From Limnoglobus sp. (GTDB taxonomy: Bacteria > Planctomycetota > Planctomycetia > Gemmatales > Gemmataceae): a stretch of DNA of 5,182 bases. The notes below the pieces were generated by a model. That model searched no databases. It saw nothing but the letters and a program-made list of their open reading frames with translations, and was not told where the DNA came from. This document shows, piece after piece, positions 1 to 5,114 of this stretch. A program made the translations under genes and the position numbers. Location of the stretch: assembly GCA_025353985.1 (NCBI GenBank), contig JANXNT010000735.1, forward strand, positions 1-5,182, written 5' to 3'. How positions within the stretch are numbered: position 1 is the first letter of the stretch; each line of letters starts with the position of its first letter.

Positions 1-254
1 ACAATCTCGATGATCGCGACGACGTCGCCGAGCGTGTGGTGAATCGCGATGCGGTTCGCCTTGCGGGCGTACAGCTGCGCATCTGCGGCGTCTGCAAATG
101 CATCCGGTTCCGAACTATTGTATTTTTGCTCGATAAGCGAAAACATCCCTTTCGGTAACGCCCGGTTGATTGCGTTACGTATCTCAACGCTCCATGTCTG
201 ATGAAAGTGGTGGAACAGCCCGGAATTTACGCGAGTCCAATCGTGTACTGACAT
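1..254 (-). CDS. DUF4058-like protein, N-terminal 84 codons (cut by window edge)
   Basis: The frame from the ATG at 254 is open to the window edge, giving 84 residues and no stop. It begins MSVHDWTRVNSGLFHHFHQ and, near residues 63-84, reads LYARKANRI then GDVVAIIEIV. The VxIEI-type segment and the HDWTRV opening recall DUF4058-type proteins that are common in planctomycetes and have no assigned function; this is a memory-based match. The start is well supported by an AAGGAG Shine-Dalgarno 6 nt upstream. The gene follows nuoB with 11 nt between stop and start, so it is probably cotranscribed and perhaps translationally coupled. Codons such as ATA, AGT and AAA look less GC-biased than in the fab genes, a weak hint of different origin. 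No signal peptide or membrane segment is visible in the part present. The coding reality is fairly sure; the family name is moderate. Confidence 0.7.
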   Translation of the reverse strand, partial: MSVHDWTRVNSGLFHHFHQTWSVEIRNAINRALPKGMFSLIEQKYNSSEPDAFADAADAQLYARKANRIAIHHTLGDVVAIIEI

Positions 255-260
255 CACAAA

Positions 261-266
261 CTCCTT
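261..266 (-). promoter_or_regulatory. Shine-Dalgarno AAGGAG of the DUF4058-like gene, overlapping the nuoB stop
   Basis: On the minus strand the nuoB end reads TGAAGGAG. The last A of the nuoB TGA is the first A of AAGGAG, with a 6-nt spacer to the ATG at 254. The arrangement suggests translational coupling and decides the start of the downstream gene. Confidence 0.75.
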
Positions 267-889
267 CACACTTTCGCGGGTTTCGCTCGCTCTTTTTGCT
301 GTTTCTGTGCCTCGTTCACTTTTTCCGTCGTGGAGTACACCTCCGGTAATTGCACGTGGCCGGTGCGGGTGGGGATCAGTGGGACTTCGTCGATGTCGTC
401 TTTCGCGAGGATCTTCATCGAGCGGATTTTGTCTTGCACGCGCATCAGCCCTTCGAGCAATGCCTCCGGTCGTGGCGGGCAGCCGGGCACGTAGACATCG
501 ACGGGCACGACGAGATCGACGCCTTTCACGACGTTGTAGCCATACTTGTAATACGGCCCGCCACCGCAGGTACACGCACCCATCGCGATCACGAACTTCG
601 GGTCGGGCATCTGGTTGTACAGGCGGCGGACCCGCTCGGCCATCTTCAAATTCACGGTGCCCGCCACGATCATGAGGTCGGCTTGGCGTGGCGTCGCGCG
701 GAACGCACCCGCGCCGAAGCGGTCGATGTCGTAGCGCGGGCCGCCGGTGGCCATCATCTCGATCGCACAACACGCGAGGCCGAACGTCATCGGCCACAAC
801 GACGATTCGCGTGCCCAGTTCATTGCCTGATCGAGGCTGGTGACAACGAAGCCATCTTCGAAGCGGTTGCCGAGGAACGGATCTGCCAT
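266..889 (-). CDS. nuoB: NADH-quinone oxidoreductase subunit B (NuoB), N2 iron-sulfur subunit
   Basis: The 207-residue product is the complex I peripheral-arm subunit that holds the 4Fe-4S cluster N2 and passes electrons to quinone at the inner face of the cytoplasmic membrane. The family signature is clear: GLACCAIEMM (37-46) has the tandem Cys40-Cys41, MGACTCGGGPYY (103-114) has Cys106, and VPGCPPRPEAL (134-144) has Cys137. The Cys41-Cys106 distance matches E. coli NuoB. Cys108 is an additional cysteine beside the third ligand. The start MADPFLGNRF at 889 is preferred because GGAA lies 6 nt upstream; the frame stays open further upstream but that part is low-complexity and crosses the hairpin. 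A charged, Lys/Glu/Gln-rich tail (about 188-207) ends the protein. It follows fabF after 83 nt, and no nuoA or nuoC is adjacent, which is unusual. It may work with complex I genes elsewhere. Confidence 0.95.
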   Translation of the reverse strand: MADPFLGNRFEDGFVVTSLDQAMNWARESSLWPMTFGLACCAIEMMATGGPRYDIDRFGAGAFRATPRQADLMIVAGTVNLKMAERVRRLYNQMPDPKFVIAMGACTCGGGPYYKYGYNVVKGVDLVVPVDVYVPGCPPRPEALLEGLMRVQDKIRSMKILAKDDIDEVPLIPTRTGHVQLPEVYSTTEKVNEAQKQQKERAKPAKV

Positions 890-913
890 GGTCGTTTCCG
901 ATACGGTGAACGC

Positions 914-942
914 AAAACACCCATGCGAACCACGGGTGTTTT
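914..942 (-). terminator. Hairpin between fabF and nuoB, possible intrinsic (bidirectional) terminator
   Basis: A perfect 9-bp stem AAAACACCC/GGGTGTTTT encloses an 11-nt loop in which three further pairs (one G-U) can form. It starts 31 nt after the fabF stop. The A and T tracts at the stem ends are the usual look of a bidirectional intrinsic terminator, but the T run is only four long and is followed by GCG, so termination may be partial. It ends 24 nt before the nuoB ATG. It could instead be an mRNA processing or stabilising hairpin. Confidence 0.55.
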
Positions 943-943
943 C

Positions 944-949
944 ATGATA
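944..949 (-). promoter_or_regulatory. Possible nuoB -10 box TATCAT
   Basis: The minus strand has ATTATCATGA just before the hairpin. TATCAT matches the -10 consensus at five of six positions and is the same hexamer, with the same trailing GA, as in the rpmF promoter. No convincing -35 box lies 16-18 nt upstream. The assignment rests on the -10 and on nuoB needing its own promoter if the hairpin terminates. Confidence 0.25.
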
Positions 950-972
950 ATCGAATTGGGGAAACGAAGGGA

Positions 973-2208
973 TTAAATCGCACCGAGGGCGAGCGAGCAA
1001 TTGTGCCCACCGAAACCGAAACTGTTCGAAAGCACCTTGGTGATGCGGACTTCGCGTGCGGTGTTTGGCACGTAATCGAGGTCGCACGCTGGGTCGGGCG
1101 TGTGCAGGTTAATCGTCGGGTGAATGACGCCGTGCTTGAGGCTGAGCGCACACGCGATCGCTTCGACGCCGCCACTCGCACCGAGTAAATGCCCGAGCAT
1201 ACTCTTCGTGCTCGAAATCATCAGTTGCGAAGAGCGATCGCCGAACACGTGCTTGACGGCCTTCGTTTCGGCGGCATCGCCGAGTGGCGTACTCGTGCCG
1301 TGCGCGTTCAGATATTGCACATCGTCGAGGTTCCACTTCGCTTCGCGGCACGCCGCCCGCATCGCTTCGGCAGCACCGATGCCGTCTTCGTGCGGTGCCG
1401 TGATGTGGTAGGCATCGGCGGTGTTGCCGCAACCGAGAATCTCGCAGTAAATTTTCGCGCCACGGGCTTTCGCGTGTTCGTATTCTTCGAGAACGAGAAT
1501 CCCCGCGCCTTCGCTCAGCACGAAACCATCGCGGTTGAGGTCGAATGGGCGGCTCGCGGTGGCGGGATCGTCGTTGCGTTCGGAGACGGCCCGTGCCGCA
1601 ATAAACCCGCCGAGGCCCATCGGCGTGATGGCGGCTTCGGTGCCACCCGACACGATGACATCGGCGAAGCCGTACTGGATCGTCCGCATCGCGTCGCCCA
1701 TCGCGTGCGCCGCCGAGGAACATGCGGTGCTAACCGTCGTGTTTGGCCCGCGTAGGCCGTATTTGATCGAGATATTGCCGCTCGCCGCGTTCGCGATCAT
1801 CTTCGGAATGACGAGTGGGCGAATGCGACCGGGGCCTTTGGTGCGATAGGTTTCGTGGCCATCTTCGAATTCGTGCAGGCCGCCGATGCCGCTACCGATG
1901 ATGCACCCGCACTTGAACGCATCGTACTTTGCGAAGTCGATGCCGCTATCTTTGACGGCCTCATGTGCGGCAAACATGGCGAATTGTGCGAAGCGATCCA
2001 AGCGTGCGAGCGAGCGAGAGTCGATCACCGCATCGGGCTTGAAGTTCTTGACTTCGCCGCCGAACCGCACTTTGAATGCGGAGACGTCGAAGAGTGTAAT
2101 CGGCGCGATGCCGGACTTACCGGCGAGGAGACCCTGCCAGTATTCCGGAACCGAATGGGCGATCGGGTTGACGGTCCCGAGACCGGTGACCACGACGCGG
2201 CGCACCAT
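973..2208 (-). CDS. fabF: Beta-ketoacyl-ACP synthase II (FabF)
   Basis: This 411-residue cytosolic condensing enzyme extends acyl-ACP with malonyl-ACP in fatty acid synthesis. The length is close to the 413 residues of E. coli FabF, and the catalytic residues fall at the same numbers: Cys163 in VSTACSSAAHA, His303 in NAHGTSTPLGD, and Lys335 and His340 in STKSMLGHLLGASGG. The C-terminal gating motif NSFGFGGHN (395-403) is also present. The N-terminus RRVVVTGLGTVNP is typical. The start at 2208 is fixed by AGGAG (2214-2218) five nt upstream; the frame remains open much further upstream across acpP, but that extension is an Arg-rich shadow. The gene lies 53 nt after acpP, so the pair is probably an operon supplying carrier and synthase together. 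A hairpin sits between them and another follows the stop. FabF rather than FabB is favoured by length and motif numbering. Confidence 0.96.
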   Translation of the reverse strand: MVRRVVVTGLGTVNPIAHSVPEYWQGLLAGKSGIAPITLFDVSAFKVRFGGEVKNFKPDAVIDSRSLARLDRFAQFAMFAAHEAVKDSGIDFAKYDAFKCGCIIGSGIGGLHEFEDGHETYRTKGPGRIRPLVIPKMIANAASGNISIKYGLRGPNTTVSTACSSAAHAMGDAMRTIQYGFADVIVSGGTEAAITPMGLGGFIAARAVSERNDDPATASRPFDLNRDGFVLSEGAGILVLEEYEHAKARGAKIYCEILGCGNTADAYHITAPHEDGIGAAEAMRAACREAKWNLDDVQYLNAHGTSTPLGDAAETKAVKHVFGDRSSQLMISSTKSMLGHLLGASGGVEAIACALSLKHGVIHPTINLHTPDPACDLDYVPNTAREVRITKVLSNSFGFGGHNCSLALGAI

Positions 2209-2228
2209 GCAAACTCCTGTGGAAATCG

Positions 2229-2246
2229 CCTCCCCGAACGGGGAGG
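2229..2246 (-). other. Perfect hairpin in the acpP-fabF spacer
   Basis: CCTCCCC, a GTTC loop and GGGGAGG form a 7-bp all-perfect stem, nearly all G-C. It starts 15 nt after the acpP stop and ends 20 nt before the fabF start codon. No T run follows on either strand, so it is unlikely to be an intrinsic terminator. A role in protecting the acpP 3' end or tuning the acpP to fabF ratio is inference. Confidence 0.6.
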
Positions 2247-2261
2247 GTAACGTCTCGCCGA

Positions 2262-2531
2262 TTAGGCTTTTGCCCCGTCGGTGCCTTTTTGCTTGATCGC
2301 GATTTTGATATGCTCGACCGCTTCGCCGACGGTTTTGATCTTCTCGGCTTGATCGTCGGGAATCTGGATGTCGAACTCTTCTTCGAGTTCCATCACGAGT
2401 TCGACGATATCGAGCGAGTCGGCCCCAATGTCTTCGACGAAGCTGGTGGTGTCCTTCACTTGGTCCTTGTGGACGGCCAAATGTTCGCACACAATGTCGA
2501 TAACCTTCTGTCGAATTTGCTCGTCGGACAC
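2262..2531 (-). CDS. acpP: Acyl carrier protein (AcpP)
   Basis: This small acidic protein of 89 residues carries the growing acyl chain on a 4'-phosphopantetheine arm and is the shared substrate of FabD, FabF and PlsX. The attachment motif GADSLDIVELVMELEEEF has the modified Ser39. Helix I is IRQKVIDIVCEHL (6-18), and the acidic helix II region follows the Ser as expected. E. coli ACP is 78 residues, so this one is longer, with a C-terminal tail of about ten residues (QKGTDGAKA) that is Lys/Gly/Ala-rich. The start codon is GTG, chosen because a strong GGAGG lies 8 nt upstream and because SDEQIRQKV aligns with the usual ACP beginning. It has its own 237-nt leader after fabD and precedes fabF. 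Identity as an ACP is certain; use in fatty acid synthesis follows from context. Confidence 0.97.
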   Translation of the reverse strand: MSDEQIRQKVIDIVCEHLAVHKDQVKDTTSFVEDIGADSLDIVELVMELEEEFDIQIPDDQAEKIKTVGEAVEHIKIAIKQKGTDGAKA

Positions 2532-2539
2532 GCTTCGTC

Positions 2540-2544
2540 CCTCC
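2540..2544 (-). promoter_or_regulatory. Shine-Dalgarno GGAGG of acpP (supports the GTG start)
   Basis: GGAGG on the minus strand is separated from the GTG at 2531 by 8 nt. It is among the strongest ribosome binding sites in the window, fitting the high demand for ACP, and it settles the non-ATG start. Confidence 0.8.
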
Positions 2545-2570
2545 GTGGCAGTCGATCCCGACCGCCGTAC

Positions 2571-2603
2571 CTACGACCCCCGCGTTTCTTGCGGTCGTCG
2601 TAG
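2571..2603 (-). promoter_or_regulatory. Stem-loop in the acpP 5' leader
   Basis: CTACGAC and GTCGTAG pair as a perfect 7-bp outer stem. After a two-by-two internal loop, CCGC/GCGG adds four pairs around a 7-nt loop. The structure ends 26 nt upstream of the GGAGG. No T tract follows on the minus strand, so it is not a terminator for fabD. It may stabilise acpP mRNA or be a regulatory leader element; which one cannot be told from sequence. Confidence 0.55.
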
Positions 2604-2768
2604 CTAAATTATTCATTTTACCGTTTTACGTACCCAGCCGCCGCTCATCGGTTGATGTCGGCAACTCGGACCGAATCCGCGTATACTCTCATTAATGTTT
2701 AGAAGTCTCGACAGAAAAGAAAAGGGCCATCGGTACGCAATCGCGGGAACGCGCGGTTCATTCCCCAT

Positions 2769-3674
2769 TTATGCCGAGACGTTCACCAAACTCGCTTTGC
2801 GATCGACCCGCTTGATTAACCCTGCCAGTACGCGGCCTGGCCCGATCTCGTAAAACTTTTCCACGCCGCTCGCCATCAGGCCTCGGATCGTTTCTTCCCA
2901 ACGCACGGGTGAAATCACTTGCCGCACGAGCAAGTCGGCAATCTCCGTGGCGTTCGTGTGCGGTTGGGCATCGACGTTCGACCACACCGGTACTTTCGGC
3001 GAATTCATCGTCACCCGTTTCAGCGCTTCGCCGAGGTGCGTGTCGGCGGGTTGCATCAGCGTCGTGTGGAATGCCCCGGCAACCGCGAGGCGGATCGCAC
3101 GCAGGTTACGCGATTCGGCCAATCGGCACAGTTCGTCAATCGCGGCCGCCGAACCCGAGACGACAATGTTCCCCGGGCACAACAAGTTCGCCACTTCGAT
3201 CAGCCCCGCCGTTCGCGATTCGGCCACGAGCGCTTCGACTTCGCCGAGGTCTAAGCCGATGATGCTCGCCATGCCGCCAGGTGTCGCTTCCGCAGCCGCT
3301 TGCATCGCCGTACCGCGGGCATGAACGACACGCAGGCCATCCGCAAACGAAATCGCCCCCGCAAACACGAGTGCGGTGTATTCGCCGAGGCTCAGCCCCG
3401 CCGTAGCGACGACGTCCGCAACGAGGTTCGGCTCGGAGACTTTCAGTTGTTCGAGTGCCGCCAGGCTAGCGACGTAAATAGCTGGCTGGCTAATATTCGT
3501 AGCGTTCAGCGCGTCTTGCGGCCCCTGCGTGCACACCGAAAGCAAGTCGTAGCCAAGGATGGTCGAAGCCTCATCGAAGAGCGCCTTCGCAACGGGCGAA
3601 GCACCGCAAAGTGCGCCCGCCATGCCGACCGTTTGCGAACCTTGGCCAGGAAACAAAAACGCAGTGCGTGGCAT
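2769..3674 (-). CDS. fabD: Malonyl-CoA:ACP transacylase (FabD)
   Basis: This 301-residue cytosolic enzyme moves malonyl from CoA to ACP, making the extender for FabF. The beginning MPRTAFLFPGQGSQ carries the GQGSQ oxyanion motif (10-14). The nucleophile elbow reads GLSLGEYTAL (93-102) with Ser95. Arg120 in VHARG holds the malonyl carboxylate, His203 in AGAFHTTLM is the catalytic base, and Gln252 in RQVISPVRW matches the conserved Gln. Length is typical (E. coli 309). The elbow has Leu where most acyltransferases have His (GHSxGE); I recall this variant from related phyla, so it is probably normal here. The start at 3674 is chosen by family alignment; the Shine-Dalgarno is poor and the frame runs upstream through two repeat copies to an ATG at 3800. 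The gene sits between the repeat cluster and the acpP leader. Confidence 0.95.
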   Translation of the reverse strand: MPRTAFLFPGQGSQTVGMAGALCGASPVAKALFDEASTILGYDLLSVCTQGPQDALNATNISQPAIYVASLAALEQLKVSEPNLVADVVATAGLSLGEYTALVFAGAISFADGLRVVHARGTAMQAAAEATPGGMASIIGLDLGEVEALVAESRTAGLIEVANLLCPGNIVVSGSAAAIDELCRLAESRNLRAIRLAVAGAFHTTLMQPADTHLGEALKRVTMNSPKVPVWSNVDAQPHTNATEIADLLVRQVISPVRWEETIRGLMASGVEKFYEIGPGRVLAGLIKRVDRKASLVNVSA

Positions 3675-3691
3675 GGTGTGGCTCGATCGTT

Positions 3692-3724
3692 TTGTTAGCC
3701 CGACGCGCCAGCGAGGGGAATCCA
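3692..3724 (+). repeat. Direct repeat copy 1
   Basis: This 33-nt unit begins TTGTTAGCCCGACGCGCC and matches copy 2 at 32 of 33 positions (T at 3721 against C at 3784). Its end towards fabD lies 17 nt before the fabD ATG, so it abuts the translation start region. I recall similar repeats scattered between genes in Gemmata-type genomes. Confidence 0.85.
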
Positions 3725-3754
3725 CAAGAAACTCGATAACGAAACGAGATTGTA

Positions 3755-3787
3755 TTGTTAGCCCGACGCGCCAGCGAGGGGAACCCA
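3755..3787 (+). repeat. Direct repeat copy 2
   Basis: This unit is the same as copy 1 except for one base, at a spacing of exactly 63 nt. It also forms one arm of the inverted repeat with copy 3. Confidence 0.85.
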
Positions 3788-3844
3788 AAGTGATGCCCAT
3801 TGATTGCAGAAACGAGAAAACCCTCGCTAGCGCGTCGGGCTAAC
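3757..3844 (-). other. Large inverted repeat / hairpin downstream of plsX
   Basis: Copies 2 (3757-3780) and 3 (3821-3844) face each other around a 40-nt loop, forming a 24-bp RNA stem with a single U-G wobble. No T run follows the stem, so it does not look like a classic intrinsic terminator. It resembles REP/BIME-type or miniature inverted-repeat elements and may block 3' exonucleases or reduce read-through from plsX into fabD. Copy 3 could pair equally with copy 1. Confidence 0.7.
3821..3844 (-). repeat. Inverted repeat copy 3 (24-nt core)
   Basis: The minus strand holds the core GTTAGCCCGACGCGC followed by TAGCGAGGG. It differs from the core of copies 1 and 2 at one base (T for C), and that change gives a G-U pair in RNA. 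It begins 12 nt after the plsX stop codon. Confidence 0.85.
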
Positions 3845-3856
3845 GGGATGGGATTG

Positions 3857-4867
3857 TTACGCGGTGACTGCGGGGAGCGCTTCGAGTTCGGCGACGATCT
3901 TTTCGTTCAGGCCGATGCGCACATCTTGTGCGGCCACGCCGAGGCCGTTGGCGATGGCGCGTTCTTTCGACGAACCGTGGCAAATGATGCAAACACCATC
4001 GACGCCGAGCAGCGGTGCGCCACCGAAGGCGCTGTAATGATATTTCTGCACCATCCCCTGAAGCGTCCTGGCGGCAAGTTCTTTCTCGGCGGAGAGTGCA
4101 CCGAGGATTTCCTTGCCGACCATGCCCATGACGAATTCGAACAGACCTTGCGAGAGTTTGATAATCACGTTGCCGACGAAGCCATCCGTGACGACGACAT
4201 CGACTTTGCCGCGGTGAATATCGCCGCCTTCGATGTTGCCCACGAAGCGATCCGCGAGCGAACTGTTGCGGAATAGCGTGTAGGTTTCCTGCACGAGGTC
4301 GTGGCCTTTGCCTTCTTCTTCGCCGACATTCATGAGGCCGATTGTGGGCCGGTCGATGCCGAGCATATGCTTGGCAAACGCGGACCCCATCGCACCGTAT
4401 TCGAGCAGGTGCCGCGGCTTCGGGAACACGTTCGCGCCAACATCCATAATCACGCAACGGCCCTTCGCCGTCGGCATCACCGTGGCGATACCGGGGCGAT
4501 GGACACTTTTGAGGAACTTCCGCGTGAACAATCCACCCGCCACGACGGCACCGGTGTTACCCGCGCTGACGAGGCCATCGACCGCTTTCGTGGCCAGAAG
4601 CTGCCAGCATTTGCCGATCGAGCTATCGGGCTTGGCGCGAAGTGCCTCGGCCGGCTTTTCGTTCATGCCAATACACTGCGAGGCGTGAACGATCTCGATA
4701 CGGTCGGCGGGATAATCGGGGGAAGTGGCGAGAAGGGGTTCGATTTGCGCGCGATCACCAACGAGGACCACGGTCAGATCCGGTGTGGTCCCTAATGCTT
4801 GTAAAGCTCCGGCGACATTCGGCACGGGGCCGTGGTCGCCACCCATCGCATCGAGCGCGATCCGCAT
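3857..4867 (-). CDS. plsX: Acyl-ACP:phosphate acyltransferase (PlsX)
   Basis: This 336-residue protein converts acyl-ACP and phosphate to acyl-phosphate, the donor for PlsY in phospholipid synthesis; the family is peripheral to the membrane. Motifs run in the expected order: LDAMGGDHGP (5-14), SAGNTGA (101-107), DVGAN (142-146), NVGEEEGKGHD (180-190), DGFVGNVIIKL (228-238), GGAPLLGVDG (282-291) and HGSSKERAI (297-305). The length is within the family's range (B. subtilis about 333). The ATG at 4867 has AAGGAA nine nt upstream, inside the last codons of rpmF, and only 4 nt separate it from the rpmF stop, so the two are coupled. In many bacteria fabH follows; here the repeat cluster does. Transcription is probably from the promoter ahead of rpmF. 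Confidence 0.96.
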   Translation of the reverse strand: MRIALDAMGGDHGPVPNVAGALQALGTTPDLTVVLVGDRAQIEPLLATSPDYPADRIEIVHASQCIGMNEKPAEALRAKPDSSIGKCWQLLATKAVDGLVSAGNTGAVVAGGLFTRKFLKSVHRPGIATVMPTAKGRCVIMDVGANVFPKPRHLLEYGAMGSAFAKHMLGIDRPTIGLMNVGEEEGKGHDLVQETYTLFRNSSLADRFVGNIEGGDIHRGKVDVVVTDGFVGNVIIKLSQGLFEFVMGMVGKEILGALSAEKELAARTLQGMVQKYHYSAFGGAPLLGVDGVCIICHGSSKERAIANGLGVAAQDVRIGLNEKIVAELEALPAVTA

Positions 4868-4871
4868 GGGT

Positions 4872-5072
4872 CTAGCTTCCTTCGGCTTCGGCCTCAGTTT
4901 TCACCACAATCGCCTGACGGCCCTGGTAATTGCCGCAATTGCCGCAGACGCGGTGTGGAACGACTGGCTCGTTACACTGTGGGCAGTATTGCACGCCCTT
5001 GCTCTTCAGGTGGTGATGGCTCCGGCGATGCCCCTGACGGGACTTCGACGTGCGTCGCTTCGGTACTGCCAT
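4872..5072 (-). CDS. rpmF: Ribosomal protein bL32
   Basis: This 66-residue basic protein of the large ribosomal subunit begins MAVPKRRTSKSRQGHRRSHH, the hallmark of L32. Two CxxC pairs, Cys30-Cys33 (CPQC) and Cys43-Cys46 (CGNC), form a zinc-binding ribbon, so this is the zinc-containing (C+) form, whose paralogues without cysteines appear in some genomes under zinc limitation. The C-terminus ends in an acidic tail (TEAEAEGS) that is somewhat unusual for so basic a protein. The start at 5072 follows the family N-terminus; its Shine-Dalgarno is weak (GAG, 8 nt upstream). It is the first gene of the rpmF-plsX unit, an arrangement widely conserved that ties lipid synthesis to ribosome production. 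Confidence 0.97.
   Translation of the reverse strand: MAVPKRRTSKSRQGHRRSHHHLKSKGVQYCPQCNEPVVPHRVCGNCGNYQGRQAIVVKTEAEAEGS
4877..4882 (-). promoter_or_regulatory. Shine-Dalgarno AAGGAA of plsX inside rpmF
   Basis: AAGGAA lies in the last codons of rpmF with a 9-nt spacer to the plsX ATG. Ribosomes finishing rpmF would uncover or restart at it, supporting translational coupling and the plsX start at 4867. Confidence 0.7.
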
Positions 5073-5114
5073 GACGGATACTCGTGTTCGATCTTCGATT
5101 CTGTCAGATTCGTC

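Larger units (their letters stand above)
2532..2768 (-). promoter_or_regulatory. Non-coding leader between fabD and acpP
   Basis: No plausible gene lies in these 237 nt. Reading towards acpP it holds a pyrimidine run CCCTTTTCTTTTCTG after fabD (2721-2735), the palindrome GTATAC (2681-2686) within a possible weak -10 TATACG (2680-2685), an AT-rich stretch with another possible -10 TAAAAT (2615-2620), and then the hairpin at 2571-2603. I find no convincing -35 for either -10. Length and AT content make a separate acpP promoter likely. FabG would be encoded here in the E. coli order and is absent. Confidence 0.45.

Noticed and set aside
350..976. Plus-strand open frames opposite nuoB
   Set aside because: They are antisense shadows, His/Arg/Asp-rich with no recognisable motif, produced by the strong codon bias of the minus-strand gene.
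890..1087. N-terminal extension of nuoB by 66 codons
   Set aside because: It overlaps fabF's end, passes through the hairpin, has no family similarity, and the MADPFLGNRF start at 889 aligns with usual NuoB length.
1109..1723. Second minus-strand frame within fabF
   Set aside because: It is an Arg-rich shadow inside a gene whose catalytic residues all match FabF.
2229..2246. Intrinsic terminator after acpP
   Set aside because: The stem is followed by GCGATT rather than a T tract, and fabF starts 20 nt later.
2571..2603. Intrinsic terminator for fabD
   Set aside because: No T run follows on the minus strand and the hairpin lies over 160 nt from the fabD stop, close to acpP.
973..2616. Long open frame starting MNNLATTTARN, running across acpP out of frame and into fabF
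   Set aside because: The part before the fabF ATG is Arg-rich and low in normal protein character, overlaps the certain acpP gene in another frame, and fabF has its own AGGAG and family-matched start at 2208.
3675..3800. N-terminal extension of fabD through the repeats
   Set aside because: There is no Shine-Dalgarno at 3800, the extension consists of intergenic repeat, and FabD proteins begin at the FLFPGQGSQ segment. It is kept only as a finding.
3692..3844. CRISPR array
   Set aside because: There are only three copies, one inverted, with unequal spacers and no cas genes; this is an interspersed repeat, not an array.
4301..4795. Plus-strand open frames opposite plsX
   Set aside because: They have no start signal or motif and lie wholly within the antisense of plsX.
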